From positions 1,860,001-1,924,000 of the forward strand of contig JACKFL010000005.1 of the NCBI GenBank assembly GCA_020632495.1: 64,000 nucleotides of DNA, given 5' to 3'. The notes under the pieces were generated by a model. The model made no database searches. It was not told the DNA's origin and worked only from the letters and a program-made list of their open reading frames with translations. Of the stretch, positions 36,808 to 45,562 are shown piece after piece. Every line of letters begins with the position of its first letter. Position 1 is the stretch's first letter. Made by a program: the position numbers and the translations under genes. Source of the stretch: Candidatus Omnitrophota bacterium (GTDB lineage: Bacteria > Omnitrophota > Gorgyraeia > Zapsychrales > Zapsychraceae).

Positions 36808-38894
36808 AAAAATTTCTGATATTTATCGCTATCCTGGCCGTATTGGCGGGAGCAGGCGTGTTCTTCTTGCAAAAGCAGGCGGGTATTACCATATTCAAGA
36901 CCGAGGAGTTTAAGATTGAAAGCGTCCTGCCGGAAAAACCGGTGGCTTATTTTGAGTTTCGAAACACCCGGGCCAATGTCGAACGGCTGGCCACGACACC
37001 GTTCTGGAAGGCCTTGGGTGAGGTGAACTGGGAGCTCTTGATGGAAGGCAACAAGAAAAATGCGCAGGCGCTGATCATATTCAAGCTCATCCAGGAAGGC
37101 TTGGAGGATCCCAAGAAGGCTGAGGTGCTGTCAAAGTTTCTCGGTCAGGATATCGGTATGGCGGTGTATCCTTTTGAAATCGATCTCGACGCTCTCGGCG
37201 CGGGAGATCCCCGTGTTTTCGGGGACATCCTTCAGCGGATCGGGCAGAGTTTTTACTTTGTGACCCGTCTGGACGCCCAGGCGCAAGTGGCTGAGATCAT
37301 AGCCCGTTCTCAGGACCAGCTCGGCGAAAATGTTACCGTCGAGGATGTAATCTACAAGGATCAGCCCATCAAGGTGATTAAGCTGGAAGGGGCCAAGATC
37401 GAAATCGCCTACACGCGCATAAACGATCTGCTGATCGTCGCGTTGGACAAGTTTGCCATACAACGGAGCATCGATGTCCATCAGGAGGCGGCACCGGGAT
37501 TGATTGCCGATGCGGAGTACGTGCGGACCAGAGACACATTCATTGACGGAACGGATATGAAGGCGTACCTCAACACGCACTATGTCATGCAGACCGCCAT
37601 GGACGGCATGAAGCAGATCTTCGTCAAGCAAGGCGGCGATGAGGCTTTGATCCATGAACAGGTCGAGCAATCGTTTAAGTCGATCAGCGGCTTCAAATCG
37701 GTGGGGATATCGTCGTTGTGGAAAGACACGTTAAACACAAAAGTCGACTTTCATTTTGTACTCGATGAAATGCAGGCCTCCGTGGCTGAGTATTACCGGA
37801 GCTGCACGAACGTTTCCAACGCCAGCATTAAACTCGTGCCGCAGCAGGCATTGGCTTACCAATGGTCCAATTGTTTCGATCTGAACTATTATTGGGAAGA
37901 AATGAAGGCCGAATTTGAACGGACCGCCCAAACCGGCCAGCCCTCACCGACCGAACAAATAGCGCAATACGAAAAATTAATCGGATTGACCATTGAGGGG
38001 GACATCCTGCCGGCGTTCGGTAAGGAAATCGGCGGCTACCTGAACACGGTGCATCTGGATCAAAAGTTCCCGATACCCGAGTTGTTGCTGTTTTTGAAGA
38101 TCAACGACCGGCAAAAGGCGGAGAAATTGCTCGGTTTGGCGCGGAATCAACCCATCGTCGTGTTCCAATCCGAGGAATACAACGGCGTCACTTTGAACTA
38201 TATCACCTTGCCGCTAGCGGATTACGTCTCTCCAGGCTACGCGTTTATCAATGACTACCTGACGATCGCTCTGAACAAGGCGATGTTGAAATCATCCGTG
38301 GACGTCAGTTCCGGGGCCGCGGCCGGTATTACCGGCAATGCGTCGTTCCAGGCGGTAAACCAGGGTTTAACTGCCGACGGTATCGGGGTCATGTACCTGG
38401 AGATCGACGAACTTGCCTTTAAGATCAATTCCATTCTGGAGTGGTCCAATGAATGGGCCACCGCCAACGATCAGAAGAAGGAGGCCTTCAAAACGGGTGC
38501 CGAGCTGCGGCTGACGCAGGTTCAGAAGAATATTGAAGAGGATGAGCAAATTCTCAATGCGGCCGTAGCGGAGCGGAAGGAAATGGAGAGCCGTGTGCAG
38601 GCGGTGCGGGATTCCGGCCAGGATTTGGGGATGCTGGAAAAAAGTCTCGCCAAGCTTCAGGAACGGGAAGACGAAATCCGGGGGGACATCGAGGCCAGTA
38701 TTGACGAAGCCCTCGAGATCCAGGAGACCATTAAAGGCTATAGCAAGCGCGCGATGCCGGCCGACGAACGTGGTAAATATCTCAACGGGATCATTTACCC
38801 CCTGATCGACTGCTTCAAAACCGTCGAAGGTTTTTCGACAATTACGACAATTTCGGAAGGCGCGATGGAAACCCGAATCTTTACCAAACTCTAA
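36804..38894 (+). CDS. membrane-anchored DUF3352-like protein
   Basis: A 696-residue protein with an N-terminal membrane anchor or uncleaved signal (residues 3-24) and a large extracytoplasmic part. Blocks such as GQDIGMAVYPFE, SFYFVTRLD and NDLLIVALDKFAIQRSID resemble the DUF3352 fold, repeated twice (about 40-260 and 390-520). Residues about 570-650 are a strongly charged predicted coiled coil. No catalytic residues are recognisable. Function unknown; possibly an envelope structural protein. Confidence 0.75.
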   Translation: MKKFLIFIAILAVLAGAGVFFLQKQAGITIFKTEEFKIESVLPEKPVAYFEFRNTRANVERLATTPFWKALGEVNWELLMEGNKKNAQALIIFKLIQEGLEDPKKAEVLSKFLGQDIGMAVYPFEIDLDALGAGDPRVFGDILQRIGQSFYFVTRLDAQAQVAEIIARSQDQLGENVTVEDVIYKDQPIKVIKLEGAKIEIAYTRINDLLIVALDKFAIQRSIDVHQEAAPGLIADAEYVRTRDTFIDGTDMKAYLNTHYVMQTAMDGMKQIFVKQGGDEALIHEQVEQSFKSISGFKSVGISSLWKDTLNTKVDFHFVLDEMQASVAEYYRSCTNVSNASIKLVPQQALAYQWSNCFDLNYYWEEMKAEFERTAQTGQPSPTEQIAQYEKLIGLTIEGDILPAFGKEIGGYLNTVHLDQKFPIPELLLFLKINDRQKAEKLLGLARNQPIVVFQSEEYNGVTLNYITLPLADYVSPGYAFINDYLTIALNKAMLKSSVDVSSGAAAGITGNASFQAVNQGLTADGIGVMYLEIDELAFKINSILEWSNEWATANDQKKEAFKTGAELRLTQVQKNIEEDEQILNAAVAERKEMESRVQAVRDSGQDLGMLEKSLAKLQEREDEIRGDIEASIDEALEIQETIKGYSKRAMPADERGKYLNGIIYPLIDCFKTVEGFSTITTISEGAMETRIFTKL

Positions 38895-38898
38895 AGCC

Positions 38899-39291
38899 AT
38901 GCCGGAAGACCGTTATCAAAAAGGTTGGGAAACGCTGGGCCAAATCAACGGCGAGGCGGGGGAGCGCATCCTCCAGCTGTTGAAGGATATCAGCCCGGAC
39001 ATGGCGCGCCTGGTGATCGAGTTTCCTTACGGCGATATCTACTCCCGGCCCGGCCTCGATCTGAAGACCCGCGAGATGATTACTATCGCGGCCTTGACCA
39101 CACTCGGTAACGCCCCGCGGCAGCTCAAGGCGCATATTGCCAATGCACTCAACGCGGGCTGCACCAAAGACGAGATTATCGAAGTCATTATGCAGATGGC
39201 CGTCTATGCCGGTTTTCCGGCGGCGCTGAACGGCCTGTTCGCCGCGCAGGAAGTGCTCGAGGCCCGCGGTCTCATCCAAGGGAAAGAATGA
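38899..39291 (+). CDS. carboxymuconolactone decarboxylase-family protein
   Basis: A 130-residue all-helical CMD/AhpD-fold protein. The run RPGLDLKTREMITIAALTTL, then QLKAHIANALNAGCTKDEI and MQMAVYAGFPAALNGL, is that of the CMD family. The AhpD redox pair CxxC is absent; only C-T at the turn remains (GCT), so it is nearer to the decarboxylase branch. The reaction is not deducible. Overlaps the next gene by 4 nt. Confidence 0.88.
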   Translation: MPEDRYQKGWETLGQINGEAGERILQLLKDISPDMARLVIEFPYGDIYSRPGLDLKTREMITIAALTTLGNAPRQLKAHIANALNAGCTKDEIIEVIMQMAVYAGFPAALNGLFAAQEVLEARGLIQGKE

Positions 39292-39611
39292 ATGTTACCT
39301 ACGGACAGGGCGCGTTTGTCCGGGATAACCTCCGGCTGGAGGGGACGATCATCCTCAGCGAACACAAGATCCTGATTGTCAGCGGCGGGGAGGAGCTCTC
39401 GGCGACTTTTATACCCCTGGAGAAAATCGAGAAAGTCCGTTTATCCGGCGCCCGCATACAAGTGGATGTGCGTCCCGCCATTATGTCGCGCTACCGGGCG
39501 GCCTACGAAGGCGACAAGAAAAATATCACTGAACTGACCCATGAAATTGTCCGCCGCCGCGGCTTGAAGAAGCGGTTCTTGCAAAATGAATGGTTTGAAG
39601 TTCCCTCATGA
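39288..39611 (+). CDS. conserved-looking 107-residue protein, PH/GRAM-like
   Basis: A small soluble protein with alternating beta-strands (RLEGTIILSEHKILIVSG, then ATFIPLEKIEKVRLSGARI) and a basic C-terminal helix. The strand pattern resembles PH- or GRAM-like domains, but no signature is decisive. Overlaps both neighbours by 4 nt, which supports it being translated. Function unknown. Confidence 0.6.
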   Translation: MNVTYGQGAFVRDNLRLEGTIILSEHKILIVSGGEELSATFIPLEKIEKVRLSGARIQVDVRPAIMSRYRAAYEGDKKNITELTHEIVRRRGLKKRFLQNEWFEVPS

Positions 39612-39790
39612 GAATGTCCCCGCATAAACTGGTGTTGTTGGTCTTCCTTGTCTTCGTCACGCTTTCGCTTAGCGGGTGCGCCTTGTTGGCGGTCCCCGGT
39701 CAGATCATCGGCGGGGCATTTCAGCTTTTGGGTCAGCTGCTTGGCGTTGTCAGCAAATTACCCAAACCGCCCCCCTGGGTTTTTATCTAA
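39608..39790 (+). CDS. 60-residue small lipoprotein
   Basis: Signal segment LVLLVFLVFVTLSLSGC with lipobox LSGC and lipidated Cys at residue 24. The mature part is only 37 residues, Gly/Leu-rich (GQIIGGAFQLLGQLLGVV), ending Pro-rich. It could insert in or line a membrane. Overlaps the gene before it by 4 nt. Confidence 0.65.
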   Translation: MRMSPHKLVLLVFLVFVTLSLSGCALLAVPGQIIGGAFQLLGQLLGVVSKLPKPPPWVFI

Positions 39791-39800
39791 CTGTCCGGCT

Positions 39801-41531
39801 ATGAAAAATAAAGAGATCGCCGACCTTCTGAAACGAATGGGGACCCTGCTGGAAATCAAAGGCGAAAACGCCTTTAAGATCCGGGCTTACTACAAGGCCG
39901 CGGATAACATAGCTGGATTGTCTGAGGATATTGCCGTCGTGTCTGAGCAAGGCCGATTAGGGGAGATTCCCGGTATCGGAAAGACGATCGCCGAGAAGAT
40001 CGGCGAATGGCTCGCGACCGGTCAACTCAAGGCCTACGGCAAACTTACCGCAGAGGTTCCGGAGACCCTGTTGGAAATTGTTGATATCCCGACGGTAGGG
40101 CCCAAGAAGGCGCATTTGTTTTTTGACAAGTTGAAGATCACCACCATCGACCAGCTGCGGACCGCGGCCACCGACGGCCGTTTGGCCCAATTGCCCGGGA
40201 TTCAGCAGAAAACCATCGATAACATTCTGCACGGCATCGGTGTGGTGGCCAAGGGTATGGAGCGGATCAATCGCGGGATGGCGGATCAGCTCGCCTCCGA
40301 GATCGTCGCCGGTCTGCGAGAATTGCCGTGTGTCAGGAAGATCGATGTGGCCGGAAGTTTTCGCCGGGGGCGGGAGACAGTGGGTGATCTCGATTTGCTG
40401 GCAGAGGCCACGGATCCGGCTGAGGTTATGCGTGTCTTTACCGCATTACCGACGGTCGCCACGGTGCAGGCCCACGGCGATACCAAGTCTTCGGTCAGGA
40501 CGCGTCAGAATGTCCAAGTCGATCTGCGTGTGGTGGACGGCGCAAGCTACGGAGCGGCCCTGCTGTATTTTACCGGATCCAAGTATTTCAATATCAAGCT
40601 CCGGCAGATTGCTAAAAAGAGCGGTATGAAGGTCAACGAATACGGAATTTTCAAGGAGCTCAAAAACTCGGAGCGAAGGCTGGCCGGGGAAACTGAGAAG
40701 GAATGTTTTGAGGTTTTGGGGCTGCCCTTTGTGCCGCCGGAGTTGCGCGAAGAGATGGGGGCGTCCGAACTCTTTGATGACGATCAGCCGCGCCGGGTCC
40801 CGGACCTGATCGAGCAACGGCATATCAAGGGCGAGTTCCATGTCCATTCCACTTACTCCGACGGTAAGAATACGATTGCCGAGATGGCGGACAAGGCCAA
40901 GGAGCTGGGGTATCATTATTTGGCGGTCAGTGACCACTCCCAGGCGCTGCGGGTCGCGCGCGGGGTCGCCGAAGCGGACTTAAAACGCAAACGCCGGGAA
41001 GTCGACGCGCTCAATGCGCAGGAAAAATCATTTAGGGTCCTTATGGGGTCGGAGGTGGAGATAGACACCCATGGGAAATTGGATTACAATGAGCGCATAC
41101 TTTCGGAACTTGACGTCGTCATCGCTGCGGTTCACAGCGGCTTTCAGCAAACCTCACAACAGCTGACCAAGCGTCTGGTTAACGCCTGTCGAAACAAGCA
41201 TGTCAATATTATTGCCCATCCGTTGGGCGTGCACTTCGGGAAACGGGATCCGTATGACGTCGATTTTGATGAGGTCTGTCGCGCGGCGGCGGACAACAAT
41301 GTTTTCTTGGAGATCAATTCCTTTCCCATCCGGCTCGATCTGGATTCTTCGCATGTCTATGCGGCCCGACGGCATGGCGTAAAATTTGTTATCAACACGG
41401 ATGCCCATCGCGCCGAGCATATGGACTATATGAAATTCGGAATCAGCATTGCCCGACGCGGCTGGTTGGGCAAGGCGGATGTGCTGAACACTCGGACCTG
41501 GAAGCAGGTCGCGGCGGCGCTTAAAAAATAA
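39801..41531 (+). CDS. polX: family X DNA polymerase/3'-5' exonuclease
   Basis: A 576-residue bacterial PolX used in gap filling and base excision repair. N-terminal helix-hairpin-helix region (LGEIPGIGKTIAEKI, about 50-65), nucleotidyltransferase motif GSFRRGRETVGDLDLL (about 186-201), and a C-terminal PHP nuclease domain from about 344 (GEFHVHSTYSDG, LAVSDHSQ, INTDAHR). Start at 39801 (MKNKEIADLLKRMG), the family's usual beginning; a longer frame from 39648 runs antiphase through the small lipoprotein gene. Confidence 0.95.
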   Translation: MKNKEIADLLKRMGTLLEIKGENAFKIRAYYKAADNIAGLSEDIAVVSEQGRLGEIPGIGKTIAEKIGEWLATGQLKAYGKLTAEVPETLLEIVDIPTVGPKKAHLFFDKLKITTIDQLRTAATDGRLAQLPGIQQKTIDNILHGIGVVAKGMERINRGMADQLASEIVAGLRELPCVRKIDVAGSFRRGRETVGDLDLLAEATDPAEVMRVFTALPTVATVQAHGDTKSSVRTRQNVQVDLRVVDGASYGAALLYFTGSKYFNIKLRQIAKKSGMKVNEYGIFKELKNSERRLAGETEKECFEVLGLPFVPPELREEMGASELFDDDQPRRVPDLIEQRHIKGEFHVHSTYSDGKNTIAEMADKAKELGYHYLAVSDHSQALRVARGVAEADLKRKRREVDALNAQEKSFRVLMGSEVEIDTHGKLDYNERILSELDVVIAAVHSGFQQTSQQLTKRLVNACRNKHVNIIAHPLGVHFGKRDPYDVDFDEVCRAAADNNVFLEINSFPIRLDLDSSHVYAARRHGVKFVINTDAHRAEHMDYMKFGISIARRGWLGKADVLNTRTWKQVAAALKK

Positions 41532-41538
41532 CCGGTAT

Positions 41539-42414
41539 ATGTTTCCTGTAATCAACAAGCAAATTCTGGCCAAGAACATCAAACGCATCGATATCGCGGC
41601 GGAACATATCGCCCGCCGGGTGCAGCCGGGACAGTTTGTTTTGATCCGACCGGTTGAAGGCGGTGAAGGGATTCCGCTGAGCGTTATTGATCAGGATCCA
41701 GACAAGGGGACGATCTCGGTCATCATCCGTGAGGTCGGTGAGACATCGCAGGCATTGACCGGCCTGGCGCTAAAGCAGAATATACACGCCATTCTGGGCC
41801 CCCTCGGTACCCCCGCACAAATCAAGAAAAGAGGGGTTGTGGTCTGCGTGGCTACCGGTATCGGTGTGGCGCAGATCCTGCCGATTTGCCGCGGTCTCAA
41901 GGATGCCGGCAACAAGGTGGTGGGGATTATCGGCGCCCGGACCAAACGGGAACTCCTTTTGGAGGCGCAAATGCGCCTGGCCTGCGATCGCATGATGATC
42001 GCCACCGAAGACGGGACCTACGAAAGGCGCGGCCTGGCAACGGAATTATTAGAGCGATTGCTCGACGAACAAGGGATCGATCAGGTGAATGCCATCGGAT
42101 CGGCGGACCTTATGCGTACGGTGTGCGCGATCACCAAGCCCCGAAAGGTTAAGACGCTGGTTCAGTTGCGGCCGATGATGGTGGATTGCTTGGGGTTGTG
42201 CGGCGCCTGTCGGCTGAGGGTAGGGAATAAAACCGTCCTGGCCTGCGTCGACGGTCCGGAGTTTGACGGGCACCGGGTAGATTTTGACGATTATGAAATA
42301 CGGATGAACGCATTCAAGGAGCAGGTATGGGACAACCGCAAGGCGACGTCCAATCCCAGCGGAAGCGATCCAAAAACTTTAACGAAGTTTCTCTCGGGTA
42401 TCCTAAAAAACTAG
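41539..42414 (+). CDS. NfnA/SudB-like FAD/NAD(P)-binding [2Fe-2S] subunit
   Basis: A 291-residue ferredoxin-NADP reductase-like protein. FAD-binding start (QPGQFVLIRP), NAD(P)-binding region VVVCVATGIGVAQILPI (about 97-113), and a C-terminal [2Fe-2S] loop with CLGLCGACRLRVG and CVDGPEFDGHRVDF (about 216-255). It pairs with the next gene, which it overlaps by 88 nt, as NfnA/NfnB or SudB/SudA: flavin-based electron transfer between NADH, ferredoxin and NADPH. Which electron carriers are used cannot be read here. Confidence 0.88.
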   Translation: MFPVINKQILAKNIKRIDIAAEHIARRVQPGQFVLIRPVEGGEGIPLSVIDQDPDKGTISVIIREVGETSQALTGLALKQNIHAILGPLGTPAQIKKRGVVVCVATGIGVAQILPICRGLKDAGNKVVGIIGARTKRELLLEAQMRLACDRMMIATEDGTYERRGLATELLERLLDEQGIDQVNAIGSADLMRTVCAITKPRKVKTLVQLRPMMVDCLGLCGACRLRVGNKTVLACVDGPEFDGHRVDFDDYEIRMNAFKEQVWDNRKATSNPSGSDPKTLTKFLSGILKN

Positions 42415-43685
42415 CGGCCGAGGAATCGCGGCGCTGTCCACAGTGCAGCGATGCGGTTTGTGTCGCCGCTTGTCCGCTGGGGATCGACATTCCCGGATTT
42501 GTCCGGCGACTGCGTGAGGGGCGGGTTCAGGAGGCCTATGAAATCATCCGCCGCGACAATGTCCTGCCCGGGATCTGCGGGCGCATCTGCTCAGCCCCCT
42601 GCGAAAAAAGCTGTATACTCAACGAGGAAGGGGCGCCCATCGGAATTCGGTTGCTGGAACGGTACGCGGCCGATCACGGCCGTCCCCGGACCCGGCGGGA
42701 TCCGGCGGTGCGTAAGGGCAAGAAGATTGCCGTCATCGGATCAGGTCCGGCAGGTTTGAGCGCGGCCGCCGAACTGGCGCAGCGCGGTTATCAGGTCACA
42801 GTTTATGAATCCTTTGACCAGCCCGGCGGCGTGTTGCGCTACGGTATTCCGGAGTTCCGCGTGCCGACGCGGGTCCTGGACGGAGAAATCGAGGAGATTC
42901 GCGCTTTAGGGGTGTCCTTTGAAACCAACTGCTATGTCGGATGGACCAAATCCCTTGAAGAAATCAAGAAGGAAGGTCATGTGGCCGTTGTCCTGGCCCT
43001 GGGGGCGGGTGTTCCGAAATTTATGGACCTGCCCGGGACGCACCTGGGCGGCGTTTACTACGGGGAGGAATTCCTGCTGCGTATCAATCAGCTGCGTCCG
43101 CGCACGCCTAACCTTGACGGCATCAGTTTTCCGCTGGGCCAAAAGATCGTGGTCATCGGTTCGGGCAATACGGCGTTGGACTGCGCGCGCACGGCCCGTC
43201 GGTTGGGCAAGGATGTCACGCTGGTCTTCCGCCGCTCGATCGACGACATGCGCGTCCGGGAGGAAGAGCGGAAATACGCCGAACAGGAAGGGGTGGTGAT
43301 CGAACCGCTGATCAAGCCGCTGGAAATCCTGCCCAGCCAGGACAATTATGTCGACGGACTTAAATGTATGCGCATTGATTACGCGGATGTGACCTCCGAC
43401 GGCCGCTGGTCGCTTATCCCGGTGCCGGACTCGGAGTTTGTCATGGAGGCGGATGCCGTGGTCATTGCGATCGGTCATGAGCCCAACACGGCCCTGAAGA
43501 GAATCAGCAAGCGGTTGAAATTTAATGAGGACGGGACATTGAAGGTCGATGCCGACACCGGCATGACCAGTCTCAAAGGGGTCTATGCCGCCGGCAACGT
43601 GGTGACCAACGCGGGGCCGGTGGTGGAGGCCATAGCCTCCGGACGCATCGTGGCGCAGCAAATTCATAAAACTTTAATGGGTTAA
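42327..43685 (+). CDS. NfnB/GltD-like NADPH oxidoreductase subunit
   Basis: A 452-residue protein of the glutamate synthase small-subunit family. N-terminal [4Fe-4S] cysteine cluster region (CPQCSDAVCVAACPLGIDIP, about 38-57, and CGRICSAPCEKSC, about 86-98), FAD-binding IAVIGSGPAGLSAAAELAQ (about 133-151), NADPH-binding IVVIGSGNTALDCARTA (about 274-290) and AAGNVVTNAG near the C-terminus. No glutamate synthase large subunit is adjacent, while the NfnA-like subunit is, so an Nfn/Sud-type complex is more likely than GOGAT. Confidence 0.9.
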   Translation: MGQPQGDVQSQRKRSKNFNEVSLGYPKKLAAEESRRCPQCSDAVCVAACPLGIDIPGFVRRLREGRVQEAYEIIRRDNVLPGICGRICSAPCEKSCILNEEGAPIGIRLLERYAADHGRPRTRRDPAVRKGKKIAVIGSGPAGLSAAAELAQRGYQVTVYESFDQPGGVLRYGIPEFRVPTRVLDGEIEEIRALGVSFETNCYVGWTKSLEEIKKEGHVAVVLALGAGVPKFMDLPGTHLGGVYYGEEFLLRINQLRPRTPNLDGISFPLGQKIVVIGSGNTALDCARTARRLGKDVTLVFRRSIDDMRVREEERKYAEQEGVVIEPLIKPLEILPSQDNYVDGLKCMRIDYADVTSDGRWSLIPVPDSEFVMEADAVVIAIGHEPNTALKRISKRLKFNEDGTLKVDADTGMTSLKGVYAAGNVVTNAGPVVEAIASGRIVAQQIHKTLMG

Positions 43686-43691
43686 GGCCTC

Positions 43692-44522
43692 ATGGGAGAT
43701 AAAGAAAAGATAGCCGATTTTGCCGCGCGCGCCAAACAGGAAGGCCGCAAAATAACGATGGTGGCCGCCTATGACTATGCCATGGCGCGCCTGATCGATC
43801 GTTCGCATGTCGACATGATTCTCGTCGGAGATTCTTTGGCCAATGTGATGCTCGGGCTGGAGTCCACCGTCCAGGTCGGCATGGAGGAGATGATTCATCA
43901 TGCCAAGGCGGTCTGCCGCGGCGCCGAGCGGGCACCGGTGATCGGTGACATGCCGTTGGGCTCGTATGCCACTGATACGCTCGCCCGGAAGAATGCCCGT
44001 CGATTTATCGACGAGGCGGGTTGCGACGCGGTAAAACTGGAGTGGTTTGTCGACTGTCCGGCGGTTGCCTCTAAACTGACGGCCGACGGAATATCCGTGA
44101 TGGGCCACATCGGCCTGACACCGCAAACGGCGGAGAGATTCGTGGTGCAGGGGAAAGATGCCGCCTCCGCGCAGGCGATTCGCGATCAGGCGGCGCAGCT
44201 TTCGCATAGCGGATGCTTCGCGCTGGTCCTCGAATGCGTGCCGGCGGAGCTGGCCCGGACGATCAGCCGGGAGATCCCTATTCCCACGATCGGTATCGGC
44301 GCCGGCGTCCATTGCGACGGACAGGTGTTGGTGGCCCACGATCTGCTCGGATTGTACGACCGCTTCCATCCCAAGTTTGTGAAACGGTATGCTGCCTTGA
44401 ATGAAGAGGTGGTTAAGGCCTTGGATGCCTACGCGCGCGAGGTTGCCGCCGGCGAATTCCCCGGTCCCCAGCACAGCTATAACCTTCAAGCAAAAACCCC
44501 CAAGGATCAAAGTGCGGAGTAG
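43692..44522 (+). CDS. panB: 3-methyl-2-oxobutanoate hydroxymethyltransferase
   Basis: A 276-residue ketopantoate hydroxymethyltransferase, which adds a hydroxymethyl group from methylene-THF to ketoisovalerate in pantothenate synthesis. Blocks TMVAAYDYAMARLID, LVGDSLANVMLG, DMPLGSY, VMGHIGLTPQ and PTIGIGAGVHCDGQVLV are typical. Only one base separates its stop from the acyltransferase start. Works in the same pathway as coaX at 5727. Confidence 0.96.
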   Translation: MGDKEKIADFAARAKQEGRKITMVAAYDYAMARLIDRSHVDMILVGDSLANVMLGLESTVQVGMEEMIHHAKAVCRGAERAPVIGDMPLGSYATDTLARKNARRFIDEAGCDAVKLEWFVDCPAVASKLTADGISVMGHIGLTPQTAERFVVQGKDAASAQAIRDQAAQLSHSGCFALVLECVPAELARTISREIPIPTIGIGAGVHCDGQVLVAHDLLGLYDRFHPKFVKRYAALNEEVVKALDAYAREVAAGEFPGPQHSYNLQAKTPKDQSAE

Positions 44523-44523
44523 T

Positions 44524-45480
44524 ATGGCCGAATCCATGACCAAATTTCAGCGCGCCGTCGGTCGCAATCTGGTGTACATGACACGTTGGATTGTCGGGCG
44601 TTTGCCCTATTCCGTGTACCGGGTGCTGGCCAATTTTTTTCTATTGTTCAGCAAGCTGGTCATGTACCGCAAGCGTCACATTGCCTGGCAGAATTTGAAA
44701 TGCGCCTTCGGCCGGTCGAAGTCGGACGCGGAACTCAAGGTCATTGCCCGCCGGTATTTTCAGAATTTCGGTAAGGGGCTGGTGGATCTCATTTATTACG
44801 CGGACCATCAGCATTTGACCGACGAAAACGTGCGCATCGAAGGCAGGGAGCATTTGGATAAGGCGCTCGCCCAAGGGAATGGTGTCATTCTCACCGGCGG
44901 TCATTTCGGGAATTTCATTTTGATGTATCACAAGTTGGCGCGGATGGGTTATAAGACGAACGTCATCATGCGGCGAATGCGGGACGAAGCGCTGGAGCAA
45001 TACATTACTGAAATGCGTCAGGAAATAGGGGTGCGCACCGTGTACGACCTGCCACCTAAGAAATGTGTGGTGGAATCCCTCAAGGTGTTACGGCGCAACG
45101 AGATACTTATCATTCTCCTGGACCAGAATTACGGCAGTGCCGGTCGGGTTTTTGTCGACTTTTTCGGCCGCCAGGCGGCGACCGCAAGCGGCCCTGTCGT
45201 CTTTTCCCTGCGGACGAAGGCGCCGATACTTCCCATCTTCTGTCTGGGAGATGCCGGTGAGATGCGACACAAGATTGTGATCGAGCCTGAACTGGAGCTG
45301 GAAGCCGGCAAGGATGAACAAGATACTATCCAACGTAATGTCGCACGGATCACCAAAATTATCGAATCTTATGTGGTCCGATATCCCCATGAGTGGGGGG
45401 GATGGATCCACAAGCGTTGGAAAAGCAAACCGGCGGCGGAGCAGGAGATTATCGACCGGCTCAAGGAATCCCCCCGCTAG
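44524..45480 (+). CDS. LpxL/HtrB-like lysophospholipid acyltransferase
   Basis: A 318-residue inner-membrane acyltransferase with one N-terminal hydrophobic stretch (about 28-42). The first motif reads GGHFGNFILM (about 118-127). Family enzymes have HxxxxE/D; here the acidic position is Ile. The downstream DQNYGSAGRVFVDFFG and PILPIFCL regions match the LpxL/LpxM family. A role in acylating lipid A or a related lipid is likely but the changed motif makes activity uncertain. Start at 44524 by family alignment; the longer frame from 44401 lies over panB. Confidence 0.85.
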   Translation: MAESMTKFQRAVGRNLVYMTRWIVGRLPYSVYRVLANFFLLFSKLVMYRKRHIAWQNLKCAFGRSKSDAELKVIARRYFQNFGKGLVDLIYYADHQHLTDENVRIEGREHLDKALAQGNGVILTGGHFGNFILMYHKLARMGYKTNVIMRRMRDEALEQYITEMRQEIGVRTVYDLPPKKCVVESLKVLRRNEILIILLDQNYGSAGRVFVDFFGRQAATASGPVVFSLRTKAPILPIFCLGDAGEMRHKIVIEPELELEAGKDEQDTIQRNVARITKIIESYVVRYPHEWGGWIHKRWKSKPAAEQEIIDRLKESPR

Positions 45481-45526
45481 ACCGGGATTCGGCCCCCTAA
45501 TCCTTACTAGTATATATATAATTGGC

Positions 45527-45554
45527 TTGCTTTTTAGGCGGCTTTTGTTAGAAT
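45527..45554 (+). promoter_or_regulatory. glycyl-tRNA synthetase promoter, leaderless geometry
   Basis: TTGCTT (45527-45532), 16-nt spacer, TAGAAT (45549-45554), then eight bases to the ATG at 45563. Predicted +1 is two bases before the start codon, and no Shine-Dalgarno sequence is present. Confidence 0.6.
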
Positions 45555-45562
45555 AACTTTCC

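Noticed and set aside
45466..45490. GAATCCC/GGGATTC stem at the end of the acyltransferase gene as a terminator
   Set aside because: Seven base pairs with an 11-nt loop and no T-run; too weak to call.
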